Assembly (NCBI GenBank): GCA_959027945.1
Contig: CAUFRO010000008.1
Location: 1-61,583, forward strand
Source: an uncultured Collinsella sp.
GTDB taxonomy: Bacteria; Actinomycetota; Coriobacteriia; Coriobacteriales; Coriobacteriaceae
Length of the DNA: 61,583 bases
Direction of reading: 5' to 3'
Numbering within the stretch: the stretch's first letter is position 1; each line of letters begins with the position of its first letter. Both the position numbers and the translations under genes were made by a program. Positions 40,832-49,526 of this stretch are shown here, one piece after another. The notes beneath the pieces are model-generated. The model had not been told where the DNA came from and did no database searches. It saw only the letters and a program-made list of their open reading frames with translations.

Positions 40832-41722
40832 TCACGAAGCGAGATGACGCAATAGGTGAAGAAATACCGTCTGGTGTCGATCGGTCCAGGCATTTTGTCG
40901 ATAGCAAAAATAGATGGGCAAGGCCACGTCATGCGAGCCTTCAATGGAGCACTCGCTCACTTCTGATCCATCCGATGCGAGAGAGGACCCAGACAAACTC
41001 AATATCAATCCCCCGGCTTGAAGAAACTCAGCCTGAGCCCTGCTTCCGTATTCAACATCACGGAAGCGAAAATTGACGAGCTGGGCTTCAGGGCATTGGT
41101 TAATCGCATTGAGACAGGGTGACAAATTAATGGGAACAGCGAGCCTGCCGCTCAGTAGCTCGCGAATGGTCATGGCGCCCACAGATTGATGACCCGCTGG
41201 ACACGAAAGAACCTTGAGCTCCTTTTCACCCAAGTATTTCGAAGAAAGGACGCTGTCCCTTGGTTCCTCAAATGAGATGGCCGCGTCCGAAATTCCAAGC
41301 ATAAGCGACTCAAAGCATGTGGCCGTTGGCTGATGCCAAACATCAAGGTGAATCTGGGGGTGCGAGCTTTCAAACGAGTCGTACCAGTTTTCGGAAAAAA
41401 GACGCCCCCGCCCGTGAAGACAGGGGGCGTAAAGACGGAAGTGGCCGTCGGGCGAAACGCCGCCGTTCCCCGATTGAGCGTACTTTTTGAGATCGTCGAC
41501 TTGTGCCAGGATCACGCGTGCACGACACGCAAATTCTCTGCCCGCCGGAGACAAAACAGCCTCCCCCGCCGATCGGTCGAGCAAAACAATCTGATACTCA
41601 GATTCCAACTTTTTGATTGCCGACGAAACGGCCTGTGGGCTCACGTGAACGGCGCGAGCCGCTTTGCGCACGCCGCCGTAGTTCGCTACCGCTTGAAGGT
41701 ATTCGAGTTGAGAAAGCTGCAT
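40832..41722 (-). CDS. LysR-type transcriptional regulator
   Basis: Regulator of 296 aa. The N-terminal winged HTH (LSQLEYLQAVANYGGVRKAA, VHVSPQAVSSAIKKLESEYQ) is of the LysR type. The C-terminal substrate-binding domain (GHFRLYAPCLHGRGRLFSEN; LAVPINLSPCLNAINQCPEA) is less conserved. GGAG lies 6 nt before the ATG. It is adjacent to, and upstream of, the MFS gene. A hairpin CGAGGCC-AAAT-GGCCTC lies at its end. Codon use is a little more AT-rich than in the housekeeping genes. The inducer is unknown. Confidence 0.88.
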   Translation of the reverse strand: MQLSQLEYLQAVANYGGVRKAARAVHVSPQAVSSAIKKLESEYQIVLLDRSAGEAVLSPAGREFACRARVILAQVDDLKKYAQSGNGGVSPDGHFRLYAPCLHGRGRLFSENWYDSFESSHPQIHLDVWHQPTATCFESLMLGISDAAISFEEPRDSVLSSKYLGEKELKVLSCPAGHQSVGAMTIRELLSGRLAVPINLSPCLNAINQCPEAQLVNFRFRDVEYGSRAQAEFLQAGGLILSLSGSSLASDGSEVSECSIEGSHDVALPIYFCYRQNAWTDRHQTVFLHLLRHLAS

Positions 41723-41763
41723 AGGTTACTCCAAAGGCAGCCAAGGCGACGGGCTGTGCGTCC

Positions 41764-42099
41764 TCAGATGAGGTTCTCGCCCAGGTTCTTGCCGCCGAGG
41801 ACGTGCATGTGGAAGTGCATGACGGTCTGACCGGCGTTGACGCCCTTGTTGGAGATGACGCGGAAACCGTCCTCCAGGCCCTTGGCCTTAGCGACCTCCT
41901 GGATGGCATGGGCCATGGCGCCCATGGTCTCGGCAGGCACGTTGTCGGCGATGTCGCTGTAGTGCTTCTTGGGGATCACGAGCGTGTGGACCGGCGCCTG
42001 GGGGTTGAGGTCGTCGAAGGCGATGACCTGGTCGTCCTCGTAGACAACAGTCGAGGGGATCTCGTGGTTGGCGATTTTACAGAAGATGCAATCACACAT
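41764..42099 (-). CDS. HIT family nucleotide-binding protein
   Basis: Cytosolic protein of 111 aa of the HIT superfamily, Hint branch, which hydrolyses nucleoside phosphoramidates or related dinucleotides. N-terminal CDCIFCKIANHEIPSTVVYE has the Cys pair that can bind zinc. The C-terminal histidine triad is MHFHMHVLGG. The start at 42099 (AAAGGAA 7 nt upstream) gives the standard length. Confidence 0.94.
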   Translation of the reverse strand: MCDCIFCKIANHEIPSTVVYEDDQVIAFDDLNPQAPVHTLVIPKKHYSDIADNVPAETMGAMAHAIQEVAKAKGLEDGFRVISNKGVNAGQTVMHFHMHVLGGKNLGENLI

Positions 42100-42124
42100 G
42101 GCTGGTTCCTTTCTTACAGACCAA

Positions 42125-42233
42125 GGTAGTCTTTTTGGGACGGGGCTTTTTTGACTACTTTTTCGCAAAAGCAAGTGCTCGGCGAGCCGTCGCCAAAGGG
42201 TAGTCAAAAAAGCCCCGTCCCAAAAAGACTACC
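42125..42233. repeat. perfect 34-bp inverted repeat
   Basis: Perfect 34-bp arms (42125-42158 and 42200-42233) with a 41-nt loop that contains GGCGA..TCGCC. It sits between xseB and the HIT gene. It contains TTTTT and CTTTTTT runs, so it could terminate transcription in either direction. Confidence 0.85.
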
Positions 42234-42254
42234 CCAAAGTGGGCTGTGGGATGG

Positions 42255-42521
42255 TTAGAACGAGAGGTTGTCGTCGGTGTTGGCGGCTTCGCCGTCGGCG
42301 AGCACGTCGTTGCCGTCGACGTCCTTAAGAAGCACCGAGACCTTCTGCTCGGCATCGGACAGGCGGGTGCGCAGGCTCTTGAGGAGCTCGACGCCGCGGG
42401 TATAGCTCTCGAGCGACTCCTCGAGCTCCATATCGCCCGACTCCAGGCTGCGGATGATGAGCTCCAGCTCCTGCGAGGCCTGCTTGTACGTAAGCTGCTC
42501 GACCGGGGTCTTCTCTGCCAT
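42255..42521 (-). CDS. xseB: exodeoxyribonuclease VII small subunit
   Basis: Small subunit of 88 aa that forms the helical, oligomeric part of exonuclease VII, which degrades single-stranded DNA from both ends. Conserved region LTYKQASQELELIIRSLESG and ELEESLESYTRGVELLKS. The C-terminal tail is acidic. It follows xseA by 42 bp on the same strand; AAAGGAA precedes the ATG. Confidence 0.94.
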   Translation of the reverse strand: MAEKTPVEQLTYKQASQELELIIRSLESGDMELEESLESYTRGVELLKSLRTRLSDAEQKVSVLLKDVDGNDVLADGEAANTDDNLSF

Positions 42522-42563
42522 ATCTGTTTCCTTTCCTAAAGGTTTATCGCTATGAAACGCGGG

Positions 42564-44015
42564 TTACTCGACCGTATCGACCGTTGCAGCCACGTTGCCG
42601 TCTGCCATACGCACGCGGATGGCATCGCCGGGCTTAAAGCTCTTGGCGCTCGTAGCCACACCATCATCGCTGTACGCGATGGAATAGCCGCGGGCAAGTA
42701 CCTTGAGCGGCGACAGGGCATCGAGCGAAGCCGCTGCACGGCCCAAGTCGGAAGCTGACTTGTTGAGCATTGTGCGCCCCTGATGCTCCAGACGGGAACT
42801 CGCAAGCGTGAGCGCATGGCGTTTGCCATCGAGCCCCGAGGTGCTTGCGATCAAGCGCTCGGGCAGACGCTCGAAGTTGGAGCGGAAGGCCCCAACCGAA
42901 CGCGTTATGGCGCCCGACAGTCGATCGGCAGTCAGCGCAAGCTCGGACTCGCGACGCTCGACCATAAACGTTGGATCGTTGAGGCACGGGCGGCACGCGG
43001 CCGCATCGAGCGCGTCAACCAAACGAGCCGTATAGGTGTCCCAGGCACGACGACCGCGCTGGTCGAGCATTTCCAGATCGACCTGATCCGACCCGATCAT
43101 CGAAGCCATCGCGGCACCCAGACGTTGATGGCGCGTCTCGAGCACGTCGGCCAACTCCGTCATAGCCGGCGCCACCGATTCTGCCGCTGCCGTTGGCGTG
43201 GAGGCGCGACGGTCGCTCACCATGTCGCAAATCGAGGTATCGGGCTCATGGCCAATGCCGGTCACCACGGGCACGGGGCAAGCCGCCACCGCACGGGCAA
43301 GCTCCTCGTCGTTAAAGGTCATGAGGTCCTCGAAGGAGCCGCCGCCACGGACAAGCAAAATGCAATCGGGCGCCGGCGTAATGGCAGCGGCGCGGCGCAA
43401 GCCTTCAATAAGCTCTGCCGGCGCGCCCTCGCCCTGGACCTTTGCGCCCACGCAGACAAGCTCGACGAGCGGGTTGCGACGGCGCAGCGTACGCTTGACG
43501 TCGTCGATCACGGCGCCCGAAAGCGAGGTGACGACCGCCACGCGTGAGCAGAACACCGGGATACGGCGCTTGCGCGCTTCGTCCATCAGGCCCTCGCGGC
43601 GGAGCTTTTCGGCCAGTTGCGCCACTTGTTGACGCAGCAGGCCCTCCCCCGCCAGCGAGAATGAGCGAGCGACAAAGCTCATGCGACCCGTAGGCTTGTA
43701 GAGATTGAAGCTGCCCTTAAAGCTTACCTGCATGCCGTCGCGCAGATCGAAGGTGCGCTTAAGGTAGGCGCCCTTCCAGATGATGCAGTCGACGGCCGCC
43801 GAGTCGTCCTTAATCTGGAAGTAGCAGTGGCCGCTTCGGGCATTGGGACCACGAAAACCCGTGACCTCACCCAAAACGCTCAACTGCGGAATGGCATCGA
43901 GCGCGCCGGCGGCGATCTCCACCGCTTGGCTCACGCTGAGCTCTTTGCGCTCCTGCTCGTCCGATCCGTCGAACTCGGCGGAAACGGTATTGCCGGTCAG
44001 ATTCCAGCCTGCCAC
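42564..44015 (-). CDS. xseA: exodeoxyribonuclease VII large subunit
   Basis: Large catalytic subunit of about 483 aa. The N-terminal OB-fold domain (LSVLGEVTGFRGPNARSGHC, CYFQIKDDSAAVDCIIW) is followed by the catalytic domain with RVAVVTSLSGAVIDDV, ILLVRGGGSFEDLMTFND and VVTGIGHEPDTSICDMVSDR. The C-terminal part is coiled coil, ending LKVLARGYSIAY. I prefer the GTG at 44015 because AAAGGGGG lies just upstream; an ATG at 44033 is possible. In an operon with xseB. Confidence 0.93.
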   Translation of the reverse strand: MAGWNLTGNTVSAEFDGSDEQERKELSVSQAVEIAAGALDAIPQLSVLGEVTGFRGPNARSGHCYFQIKDDSAAVDCIIWKGAYLKRTFDLRDGMQVSFKGSFNLYKPTGRMSFVARSFSLAGEGLLRQQVAQLAEKLRREGLMDEARKRRIPVFCSRVAVVTSLSGAVIDDVKRTLRRRNPLVELVCVGAKVQGEGAPAELIEGLRRAAAITPAPDCILLVRGGGSFEDLMTFNDEELARAVAACPVPVVTGIGHEPDTSICDMVSDRRASTPTAAAESVAPAMTELADVLETRHQRLGAAMASMIGSDQVDLEMLDQRGRRAWDTYTARLVDALDAAACRPCLNDPTFMVERRESELALTADRLSGAITRSVGAFRSNFERLPERLIASTSGLDGKRHALTLASSRLEHQGRTMLNKSASDLGRAAASLDALSPLKVLARGYSIAYSDDGVATSAKSFKPGDAIRVRMADGNVAATVDTVE

Positions 44016-44086
44016 GCAGCCCCCTTTCGTCATCGAGCACAAGGGCTTCGACCCTGCGCAGATTCAAGTCCAACACATAGTACAGC

Positions 44087-44116
44087 GCCGCGGGGACAAG
44101 AATCTCCGCGGCGCCT
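44087..44116 (-). terminator. hairpin after the zinc peptidase gene
   Basis: Strong stem GCGCCGCGG / CCGCGGCGC with a 12-nt loop, between the zinc peptidase and xseA genes. T run weak. Confidence 0.55.
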
Positions 44117-44130
44117 GTCAAGCCAACTTG

Positions 44131-44835
44131 TTATCGGTTGGAGTTTCTGTTGTAGCGAGCCATCAGGTAGAGCAGCTGAATAATCGAGGTGAGCGCCGCC
44201 GCCACGTAGGTGAGCGCGGCCGCCGTCAGGACCTTCTTGGCACCGTTGACCTGCTTGGAGCTCATGCCCGACTGCTCGATATACGCCACGGCGCGTCGGC
44301 TGGCATCGATCTCGACCGGCAGCGTAACCAGCTGGAACAGCACGCTAAACGAGAAGAAGACCAGCGCGAGGGTCGTGAGCCCCGCGATGTTCATGAACAG
44401 GCCCATGAGCAGCACGATCGTCCAGGTGTTCTGGGTAAAGTTGACGACGGGAACCAAAGCGGTACGTACCTTCATCATGGCATAACCACTTTGACGCTGG
44501 GCAGCATGGCCCGCCTCGTGACAGGCCACGGCAACGCTTGCAACCGACCCGCCCGAACGGTTGGCATCCGACAGATACAGGTTGTTGTCCTGCGGGTTGT
44601 AATGATCGGTGAGCTCGCCGGCAACGCCCTTGATACCCACGGCGTTGCAACCGTTGGCATCGAGCATGCGACGAGCGACCGTGGCACCCGTGTCGCCGTC
44701 CGAGCGAACCTTGGACCACGTCTTGTACGTCGAGTTGATATAGCTCTGCGCGGCAAGGCCAAGCACCGTGCAGACAAGAACAACCAGCAGGTACAGCGGG
44801 TCAATGCCAAAGCCGTATCCATAGTAATAAGGCAT
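44131..44835 (-). CDS. membrane zinc metallopeptidase (YugP-like)
   Basis: Membrane protein of 234 aa of the neutral zinc metallopeptidase-2 family (YugP). The active-site HEAGHAAQ is at about residues 107-114. Membrane segments are near the N-terminus (PLYLLVVLVCTVLGLAAQ) and in the C-terminal half (TIVLLMGLFMNIAGL, ALVFFSFSVLFQLV). ELTDHYNPQDNNLYLS is a family-type stretch. GGAGG precedes the ATG. Physiological target unknown, presumably in membrane protein quality control. Confidence 0.9.
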   Translation of the reverse strand: MPYYYGYGFGIDPLYLLVVLVCTVLGLAAQSYINSTYKTWSKVRSDGDTGATVARRMLDANGCNAVGIKGVAGELTDHYNPQDNNLYLSDANRSGGSVASVAVACHEAGHAAQRQSGYAMMKVRTALVPVVNFTQNTWTIVLLMGLFMNIAGLTTLALVFFSFSVLFQLVTLPVEIDASRRAVAYIEQSGMSSKQVNGAKKVLTAAALTYVAAALTSIIQLLYLMARYNRNSNR

Positions 44836-44899
44836 GCGAATTCCTCCGAATCGAGTTACACGTTGGAGGCATTCTACCCACTCAGCCGGCTAGGCTTCC

Positions 44900-46033
44900 C
44901 TATAACAGTTCAATCTTTCCGTCCTTCACGGTGAGCCCCATATTGCCGGAAAGCAGATCGTCCAGACGCGAACCCACGAGCTCAAAGCGCCAGCCTTCGC
45001 GCAGGGGGCTCTGCTCGGGATGCTCAATATAGTCGGCCAGGTCATCGCGCGAGGCAATGACCGAGGTCGCCACGCCCGAGCGCTCGGCAACCAGGCGAAT
45101 GAGCGCATACATCAGGTCCGTCACGCTCTCCAACTCCGGCGAAATCTGACGGTGCCCGCGCACCATGAGCGGCAGGCGATCGTGTGGGCAGCTCGCACCG
45201 CGCTTAATGGCCATGAGCGCGCCGTCCACGTCGCGCTCCCCCAGCTGGTCGGTACCGCGAATGCTGCGGAACTCCTCAACACGAACGGGATTACGTTTAA
45301 CCAGGGCCAGCAGCGTATCGTCGGACATGACCCACTTGCGCGGGATGTTGCGGCGCTCGGCGCGGTCCTCGCGCCAAGCGGCAAGCTCGCGTGCGATGCC
45401 CAACTGGTGACGGCTACACGAGTTGATGCGCTTGACCTTGCGAAACGCCTCATGGCGGTCGGCGCGGTAGTGCGACTCGTCGGCCAGCGGACGCAACTCG
45501 TCGAGCACCCAGTCCACCCGGCCCAGCTCGCGCAGGCGACTCATCATCTCGGTATAGGCGACGATCAAGTACTTGACGTCATCGATCGCGTACTCGACCT
45601 GCTTATCAGTCAGCGGGCGGCGCGACCAGTCGGTCAGCGACTCGGTCTTGGGCAATGAGACGCCACAAAACGTCTGCACGAGCGCGCCGTAGGAAATCTG
45701 CTGGCGCTCGCCCAAAAAGGCGGCGGCCACCTGCGTGTCAAAAATGGGACGCGGCAGCACGCCCACGGTATGGAGCATGACCTCCATATCCTGCGAGCAG
45801 GCGTGGAAGACCTTAGTCACGCTCTCGTCGGCCATAAGCTCGGCAAGCGGCGACAGGTCGTCGATCACCAAAGGATCGACCGCGACGCTCTCGGCAGGGG
45901 TGGCAATCTGAACCAAGCACAGGCGCGGATGGAACGTGCGCTCGCGCAAAAACTCGGTATCGACGGCAATCGCGTCGAACTCACGGGCGCGCTGGCAAAA
46001 GTCGAGTAGAGCCTGATGTGTGGAAATGTACAT
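44900..46033 (-). CDS. rnd: ribonuclease D
   Basis: 3'-5' exoribonuclease of 377 aa for tRNA and other stable RNA maturation. The DEDDy catalytic residues are seen in AVDTEFLRER, FHACSQDMEV and the Tyr/Asp of EYAIDDVKYL. HRDC domains follow (RELAAWREDRAERRNIPRKW; GHRQISPELESV). The start at 46033 is chosen from family alignment; the ribosome site is weak. It is divergent from the diacylglycerol-kinase-like gene. Confidence 0.93.
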   Translation of the reverse strand: MYISTHQALLDFCQRAREFDAIAVDTEFLRERTFHPRLCLVQIATPAESVAVDPLVIDDLSPLAELMADESVTKVFHACSQDMEVMLHTVGVLPRPIFDTQVAAAFLGERQQISYGALVQTFCGVSLPKTESLTDWSRRPLTDKQVEYAIDDVKYLIVAYTEMMSRLRELGRVDWVLDELRPLADESHYRADRHEAFRKVKRINSCSRHQLGIARELAAWREDRAERRNIPRKWVMSDDTLLALVKRNPVRVEEFRSIRGTDQLGERDVDGALMAIKRGASCPHDRLPLMVRGHRQISPELESVTDLMYALIRLVAERSGVATSVIASRDDLADYIEHPEQSPLREGWRFELVGSRLDDLLSGNMGLTVKDGKIELL

Positions 46034-46131
46034 ATCAACCCATCGAATAAGGTTAGGCCCGAAAAACACGGGTAGGATATCGGCATTGCCTTACAACTAT
46101 ACTCGGTTAGTCACAGAACGGGAACGTAAGT

Positions 46132-47049
46132 ATGCGCTGCCTTATCATCCACAACCCGGCATCGGGCCCCAGCTCAGATGAAATCTACGCATTCACGCAC
46201 GCCCTCGCGCAGGGCGGCGACGAGGTCGTGATGCGTTTTATCGGCGATGGCATGGAGCCCGAGGACGCCGTGGCAGACGTGCGCGAGTTTGATCGCGTGG
46301 TCGTTTCGGGCGGCGACGGCACCGTCTCCAACGTGCTCGACCAGATGCGCGGATGCGGTGTCCCCACGCTCGTCTTCCCCTCCGGCACAGCCTGCCTGTT
46401 CTTCAACAACATCGGCAATGCCCCCGAGGCAGCGGCGCTTGCCAAGGCTTGCCGCGCCGGTCGCACGGTCAAAGTGGACATGGGCGAGCTCTTTTGGCTC
46501 GACGAGAACGGCAACGAGAAGCGCCACGGCTTTATCATCATCGCCGGCTCGGGCTTCGACGCCGAGATCATGATGAAGGCCGCCCCCGCCAAAAACGACA
46601 TCGGCGAGATCGCCTATTTCCTGTCGGCGCTCGCCACACCCAACCCCACGGTGGCGCATTTTACGATTGAGCATGACGGCATTGTCGAGGAGCTCGATGG
46701 CATCTGCTGCATGGCCGGCAACACCTCGGTCATTCAAAACGACATCAACCTGTTCCCCGACTGCCGCATGAACGACGGCATGGTCGACATCGCGGTCATC
46801 GAGCCCGTAAAAACCGTCCAGCTCCTGCCCACTGTGATCACCGCCGCGCTCGACCCCGCCGGCAAGGTGCTCGGCCGTCCGCAGTTCAAGATCATCCAGA
46901 CCAAGGAAGCCAAAATCACCTGCACGCCGTCGCTGGGCATGCAGTTCGATGGCGAGATCATCTCCAGCAACTCGGGCGTCTTTGGAGCCCGCGCGCTTCC
47001 GCAATGCCTCGACCTCATCGTCGACGAATTCTCCCCGCTCGGAAAATAG
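46132..47049 (+). CDS. diacylglycerol/lipid kinase family protein
   Basis: Protein of 305 aa of the DAGK-catalytic superfamily (YegS/DgkB-like), which phosphorylates diacylglycerol or related lipids at the inner membrane face. It shows IIHNPASGPSSDEIYAFTHA, the nucleotide-binding VVSGGDGTVSNVLDQ, PSGTACLFFNNIG (in place of the usual GTxNDFA) and GSGFDAEIM. The C-terminal beta domain ends in QFDGEIISS. It is followed 9 bp later by a tiny membrane-peptide gene. Confidence 0.88.
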   Translation: MRCLIIHNPASGPSSDEIYAFTHALAQGGDEVVMRFIGDGMEPEDAVADVREFDRVVVSGGDGTVSNVLDQMRGCGVPTLVFPSGTACLFFNNIGNAPEAAALAKACRAGRTVKVDMGELFWLDENGNEKRHGFIIIAGSGFDAEIMMKAAPAKNDIGEIAYFLSALATPNPTVAHFTIEHDGIVEELDGICCMAGNTSVIQNDINLFPDCRMNDGMVDIAVIEPVKTVQLLPTVITAALDPAGKVLGRPQFKIIQTKEAKITCTPSLGMQFDGEIISSNSGVFGARALPQCLDLIVDEFSPLGK

Positions 47050-47058
47050 GAGGACCCC

Positions 47059-47151
47059 ATGAACGACAATCCCCTGCTCGGCTTTATCGTCATTGTTCTG
47101 GCCATGCTCGTCGGCTATGCGATTAACGTGATCCACCGCCGGAAGAAGTAA
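47059..47151 (+). CDS. 30-residue membrane peptide
   Basis: A small reading frame with a strong AGGAGG ribosome site 5 nt before its ATG and 9 bp after the lipid kinase stop. The peptide has a polar start (MNDNPLLG), one hydrophobic helix (FIVIVLAMLVGYAINVI) and a basic end (HRRKK), the classic pattern of a single-span membrane microprotein. It ends just before a terminator. Function unknown; it may help anchor the kinase. Confidence 0.65.
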   Translation: MNDNPLLGFIVIVLAMLVGYAINVIHRRKK

Positions 47152-47186
47152 TTCCACATTGGTATGATATTCATCCAATTATCGTC

Positions 47187-47229
47187 TCCCCTGTTGTTTA
47201 TGCATTTGCACGACAGCGGGGGATTTTTC
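47187..47229 (+). terminator. terminator of the lipid kinase operon
   Basis: Stem CCCCTGT / ACAGCGGGG (one bulge) with an 18-nt loop followed by ATTTTTC. The remainder of the gap to 47459 is AT-rich. It holds a dyad AGTATTTCATC / GATGAATACT (about 47347-47376) that may be an operator for the peptidase gene. Confidence 0.7.
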
Positions 47230-47459
47230 TTTGTGCCCCGTGCAAGGCGCTTTATTCAGGTACAGTAATTGCAGGGCGTCTTTATTTAAATAAAGCTAGA
47301 TAATGAGTATTCTTGTCCGCTCATCGCATATTTTAGGACGCTCATCGAGTATTTCATCGAAATAGATGAATACTATTGAGACTTCCTATAGGCTAATAGA
47401 TGTATTTATTAGCTGAAATCCTGCACGGTTCCGCGGGGTTTCAACGGTTGGGAGGGATT

Positions 47460-49262
47460 ATGAGGTTTACTCATCCTGTCAACACGCTCAAAAAGCTCGG
47501 CTGCGGCCTTGCGTTTGGAGCAACGGCCATCATGGCCATGCCGACTTCGGCACTCGCCTGCACCCAGATCTACATGGGCAGCAAGCTCACGGCAGACGGC
47601 AACACGTACTACGGCCGTTCCGAGGACTTCGGTCCGCGCTATGTCAAGCACTTTGGCATTGAGCCCGCACACAAGGACGGCAACGAGTACACCTCGGTCG
47701 AGTCCGGTTTTGAGTACAAGTCCAAGGGCGCAACCTACCGCTACACCTTCGTTCGCGACAACCCCTCGCAGTGGGAAGATCGCTACGACGCATATTCCGA
47801 GGCAGGCATCAACGAGAAGGGCGTCTCCTGCTCTGCCACGCTGAGCACCTCCTATAACGAGAAGGCCGAAGAGGCCGACCCCATCACCGAGGAGACTGGC
47901 ATTGGCGAATACAGCTATGCCAGCGTCATCCTGGGCGAGAGCGCCACGGCCCGCGAGGGCGTCGAGCTCATCGGCAGCCTGATCGACGAGCAGGGCGTCT
48001 GCTCCAACGACCAGATCATCATCGCCGACAGCACCGAGACCTGGTTGTTCGCCGCGCTTTCCGGCCATCAGTGGATTGCTATGAAGCTCGCCGATGACAT
48101 CGCCTCGCTCAACCCCAACATCGGCAACCTCACCTATAACGTCGACCTCGATGACACCGAGAACTGTCTCCATTCCGAAGGCATCGAGTCCATGCCTAAG
48201 GAGAAGGGCTTTGCCGAGTACACCGACGGCAAGTTCGACGTCGCCAAGACCTACGGCGAGGAGATTAGCGAGGCCGGTATGCACCAGTGGTCGCGCTATA
48301 TCCAGGGTCGTGATTACTTCATGGCTCCGCTTGCCGAGGGCACCGACTACGAGATCGTCAAGGACGAGCGCGAAGAGGCTCGCGCCACGACCGGCGCCCT
48401 GGTCCACGAGATGCAGCCGCTGTTCTTCCAGCCCGGCAAGTCCGACTTGAACACCTTTGAGATGATTCGTTCCTTCGCCGCTCGCGGCGAGAATGTCGCC
48501 GGCCTCAACGCCAACACCGACGGCGCCTATGCCATCGGCTCCAACCGCAACACCGAGATCCACACCTTCCAGATCCGTCAGGGCATGGACCCCGAGATCG
48601 CGACCATTCAGTGGGAGATGCTCTCCAACGCCGAATTCTCCGTCGCCATCCCCTTCTACTCCGCACTGCTCACCGAGGTCAGCCCCTACTTCAGCGATCA
48701 GGATGTCTCCTTCGATCACTGCGAAGAGGAAGACGTCGTGAACAACGAGGAGCCCAAGAACTCCATCAACTACGTCCTCATGGACATCAACACGCTCGCC
48801 TATGAGAACCGCGACCACTGCGCCACCGGCGTCCGCGCCTATCTCGACGCCCTGCAGAAGGAACTCATCGAGCAGAACCTGACCGTCGACGAGGCCATGC
48901 AGGCCGAAGAAGGCACCGAGGCCCGTACCGCCCTGGCCAACAAGGCCGGCAAGGCTGCAACCAAGAACACCTATGTTAAGTGCAAGGCCATGCTCGAGGA
49001 GATGCGCGACTACCTCAAGGAGGGCGATTTCTCCGAGGAGTTCGTCCCGAGTGACTACGATGCTGACAACGACTGCCTGGTCGAGTCCATCACCTACGCC
49101 GACGAGGCCCTTTCCGATGAGGACGTGGCCGAGCCCGAGGCCGAAGAGGAAGAGGCCGCCGAGGAGAAGTCCGAGGGCAACAACATGGCCGCCATGGCCG
49201 TTGGCGCCGTCGTCATCATCGGTGTCTGCGCCTACGTGATCTATCGTCGCAAGAAGGCCTAA
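47460..49262 (+). CDS. secreted, membrane-anchored C69 family dipeptidase
   Basis: Protein of 600 aa. A signal peptide (LGCGLAFGATAIMAMPTSALA) ends immediately before Cys34, which starts the peptidase C69 Ntn-hydrolase domain (CTQIYMGSKLTADGNTYYGR). Signal peptidase cleavage would thus itself expose the catalytic N-terminal Cys. Further family motifs are RYTFVRDNPSQWEDRYDAYS, AGINEKGVSCSATLS and HQWSRYIQGRDYF. The C-terminus has an acidic linker (about 545-572) and a transmembrane helix (MAAMAVGAVVIIGVCAYVIY) with RRKKA inside, so the enzyme is displayed outside the cell. GGGAGGG precedes the ATG at 47460. It would release dipeptides or amino acids for uptake. Confidence 0.92.
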   Translation: MRFTHPVNTLKKLGCGLAFGATAIMAMPTSALACTQIYMGSKLTADGNTYYGRSEDFGPRYVKHFGIEPAHKDGNEYTSVESGFEYKSKGATYRYTFVRDNPSQWEDRYDAYSEAGINEKGVSCSATLSTSYNEKAEEADPITEETGIGEYSYASVILGESATAREGVELIGSLIDEQGVCSNDQIIIADSTETWLFAALSGHQWIAMKLADDIASLNPNIGNLTYNVDLDDTENCLHSEGIESMPKEKGFAEYTDGKFDVAKTYGEEISEAGMHQWSRYIQGRDYFMAPLAEGTDYEIVKDEREEARATTGALVHEMQPLFFQPGKSDLNTFEMIRSFAARGENVAGLNANTDGAYAIGSNRNTEIHTFQIRQGMDPEIATIQWEMLSNAEFSVAIPFYSALLTEVSPYFSDQDVSFDHCEEEDVVNNEEPKNSINYVLMDINTLAYENRDHCATGVRAYLDALQKELIEQNLTVDEAMQAEEGTEARTALANKAGKAATKNTYVKCKAMLEEMRDYLKEGDFSEEFVPSDYDADNDCLVESITYADEALSDEDVAEPEAEEEEAAEEKSEGNNMAAMAVGAVVIIGVCAYVIYRRKKA

Positions 49263-49280
49263 GACCCTCATGTCCTAGCT

Positions 49281-49330
49281 GAGCGGGCGGGGCACATGAG
49301 TCACCTCACCCGCTTAGCCCGCTCTTATTG
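49281..49330 (+). terminator. hairpin after the C69 peptidase gene
   Basis: Stem GAGCGGGC / GCCCGCTC with inner pairing, followed by TTATTG. Just beyond, GAAATCTTTT / AAAAGATTTC (49350-49372) is a second AT-rich hairpin. Confidence 0.55.
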
Positions 49331-49393
49331 ACCGACGGGAAACCCGCCTGAAATCTTTTCAAAAAAGATTTCCCCGCACACACTTTGCTGTGC

Positions 49394-49399
49394 TATAGT
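49394..49399 (+). promoter_or_regulatory. -10 element of the Trp-leader transcript
   Basis: TATAGT lies about 60 bp before the leader peptide. I see no good -35 hexamer at the proper distance. Confidence 0.35.
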
Positions 49400-49457
49400 G
49401 CAGCGCAACAGCAACTAGGTGCGACCGCGCCACGGCATCACGAAAGGAGCCACCAAC

Positions 49458-49526
49458 ATGAAGAACACGATGAAGTCTCTCAACAACTGGTGGTGGCGTG
49501 ATGCGAATACGATCGGTCGACAGTGA
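49458..49526 (+). CDS. Trp-rich leader peptide of an attenuator
   Basis: A 22-codon reading frame with AAAGGAG 9 nt before its ATG. It contains three consecutive TGG codons at 49488-49496 (peptide NNWWWRD), as in actinobacterial trp leader peptides. A terminator follows 37 nt after its stop, and the next gene is a TrpP-like transporter subunit. When charged tRNA-Trp is low, the ribosome should stall on the Trp codons and prevent termination. Confidence 0.85.
   Translation: MKNTMKSLNNWWWRDANTIGRQ

Noticed and set aside
47409..49271. 620-codon minus-strand frame
   Set aside because: Mirror of the C69 peptidase gene; Gly/Val/Leu-rich artefact.
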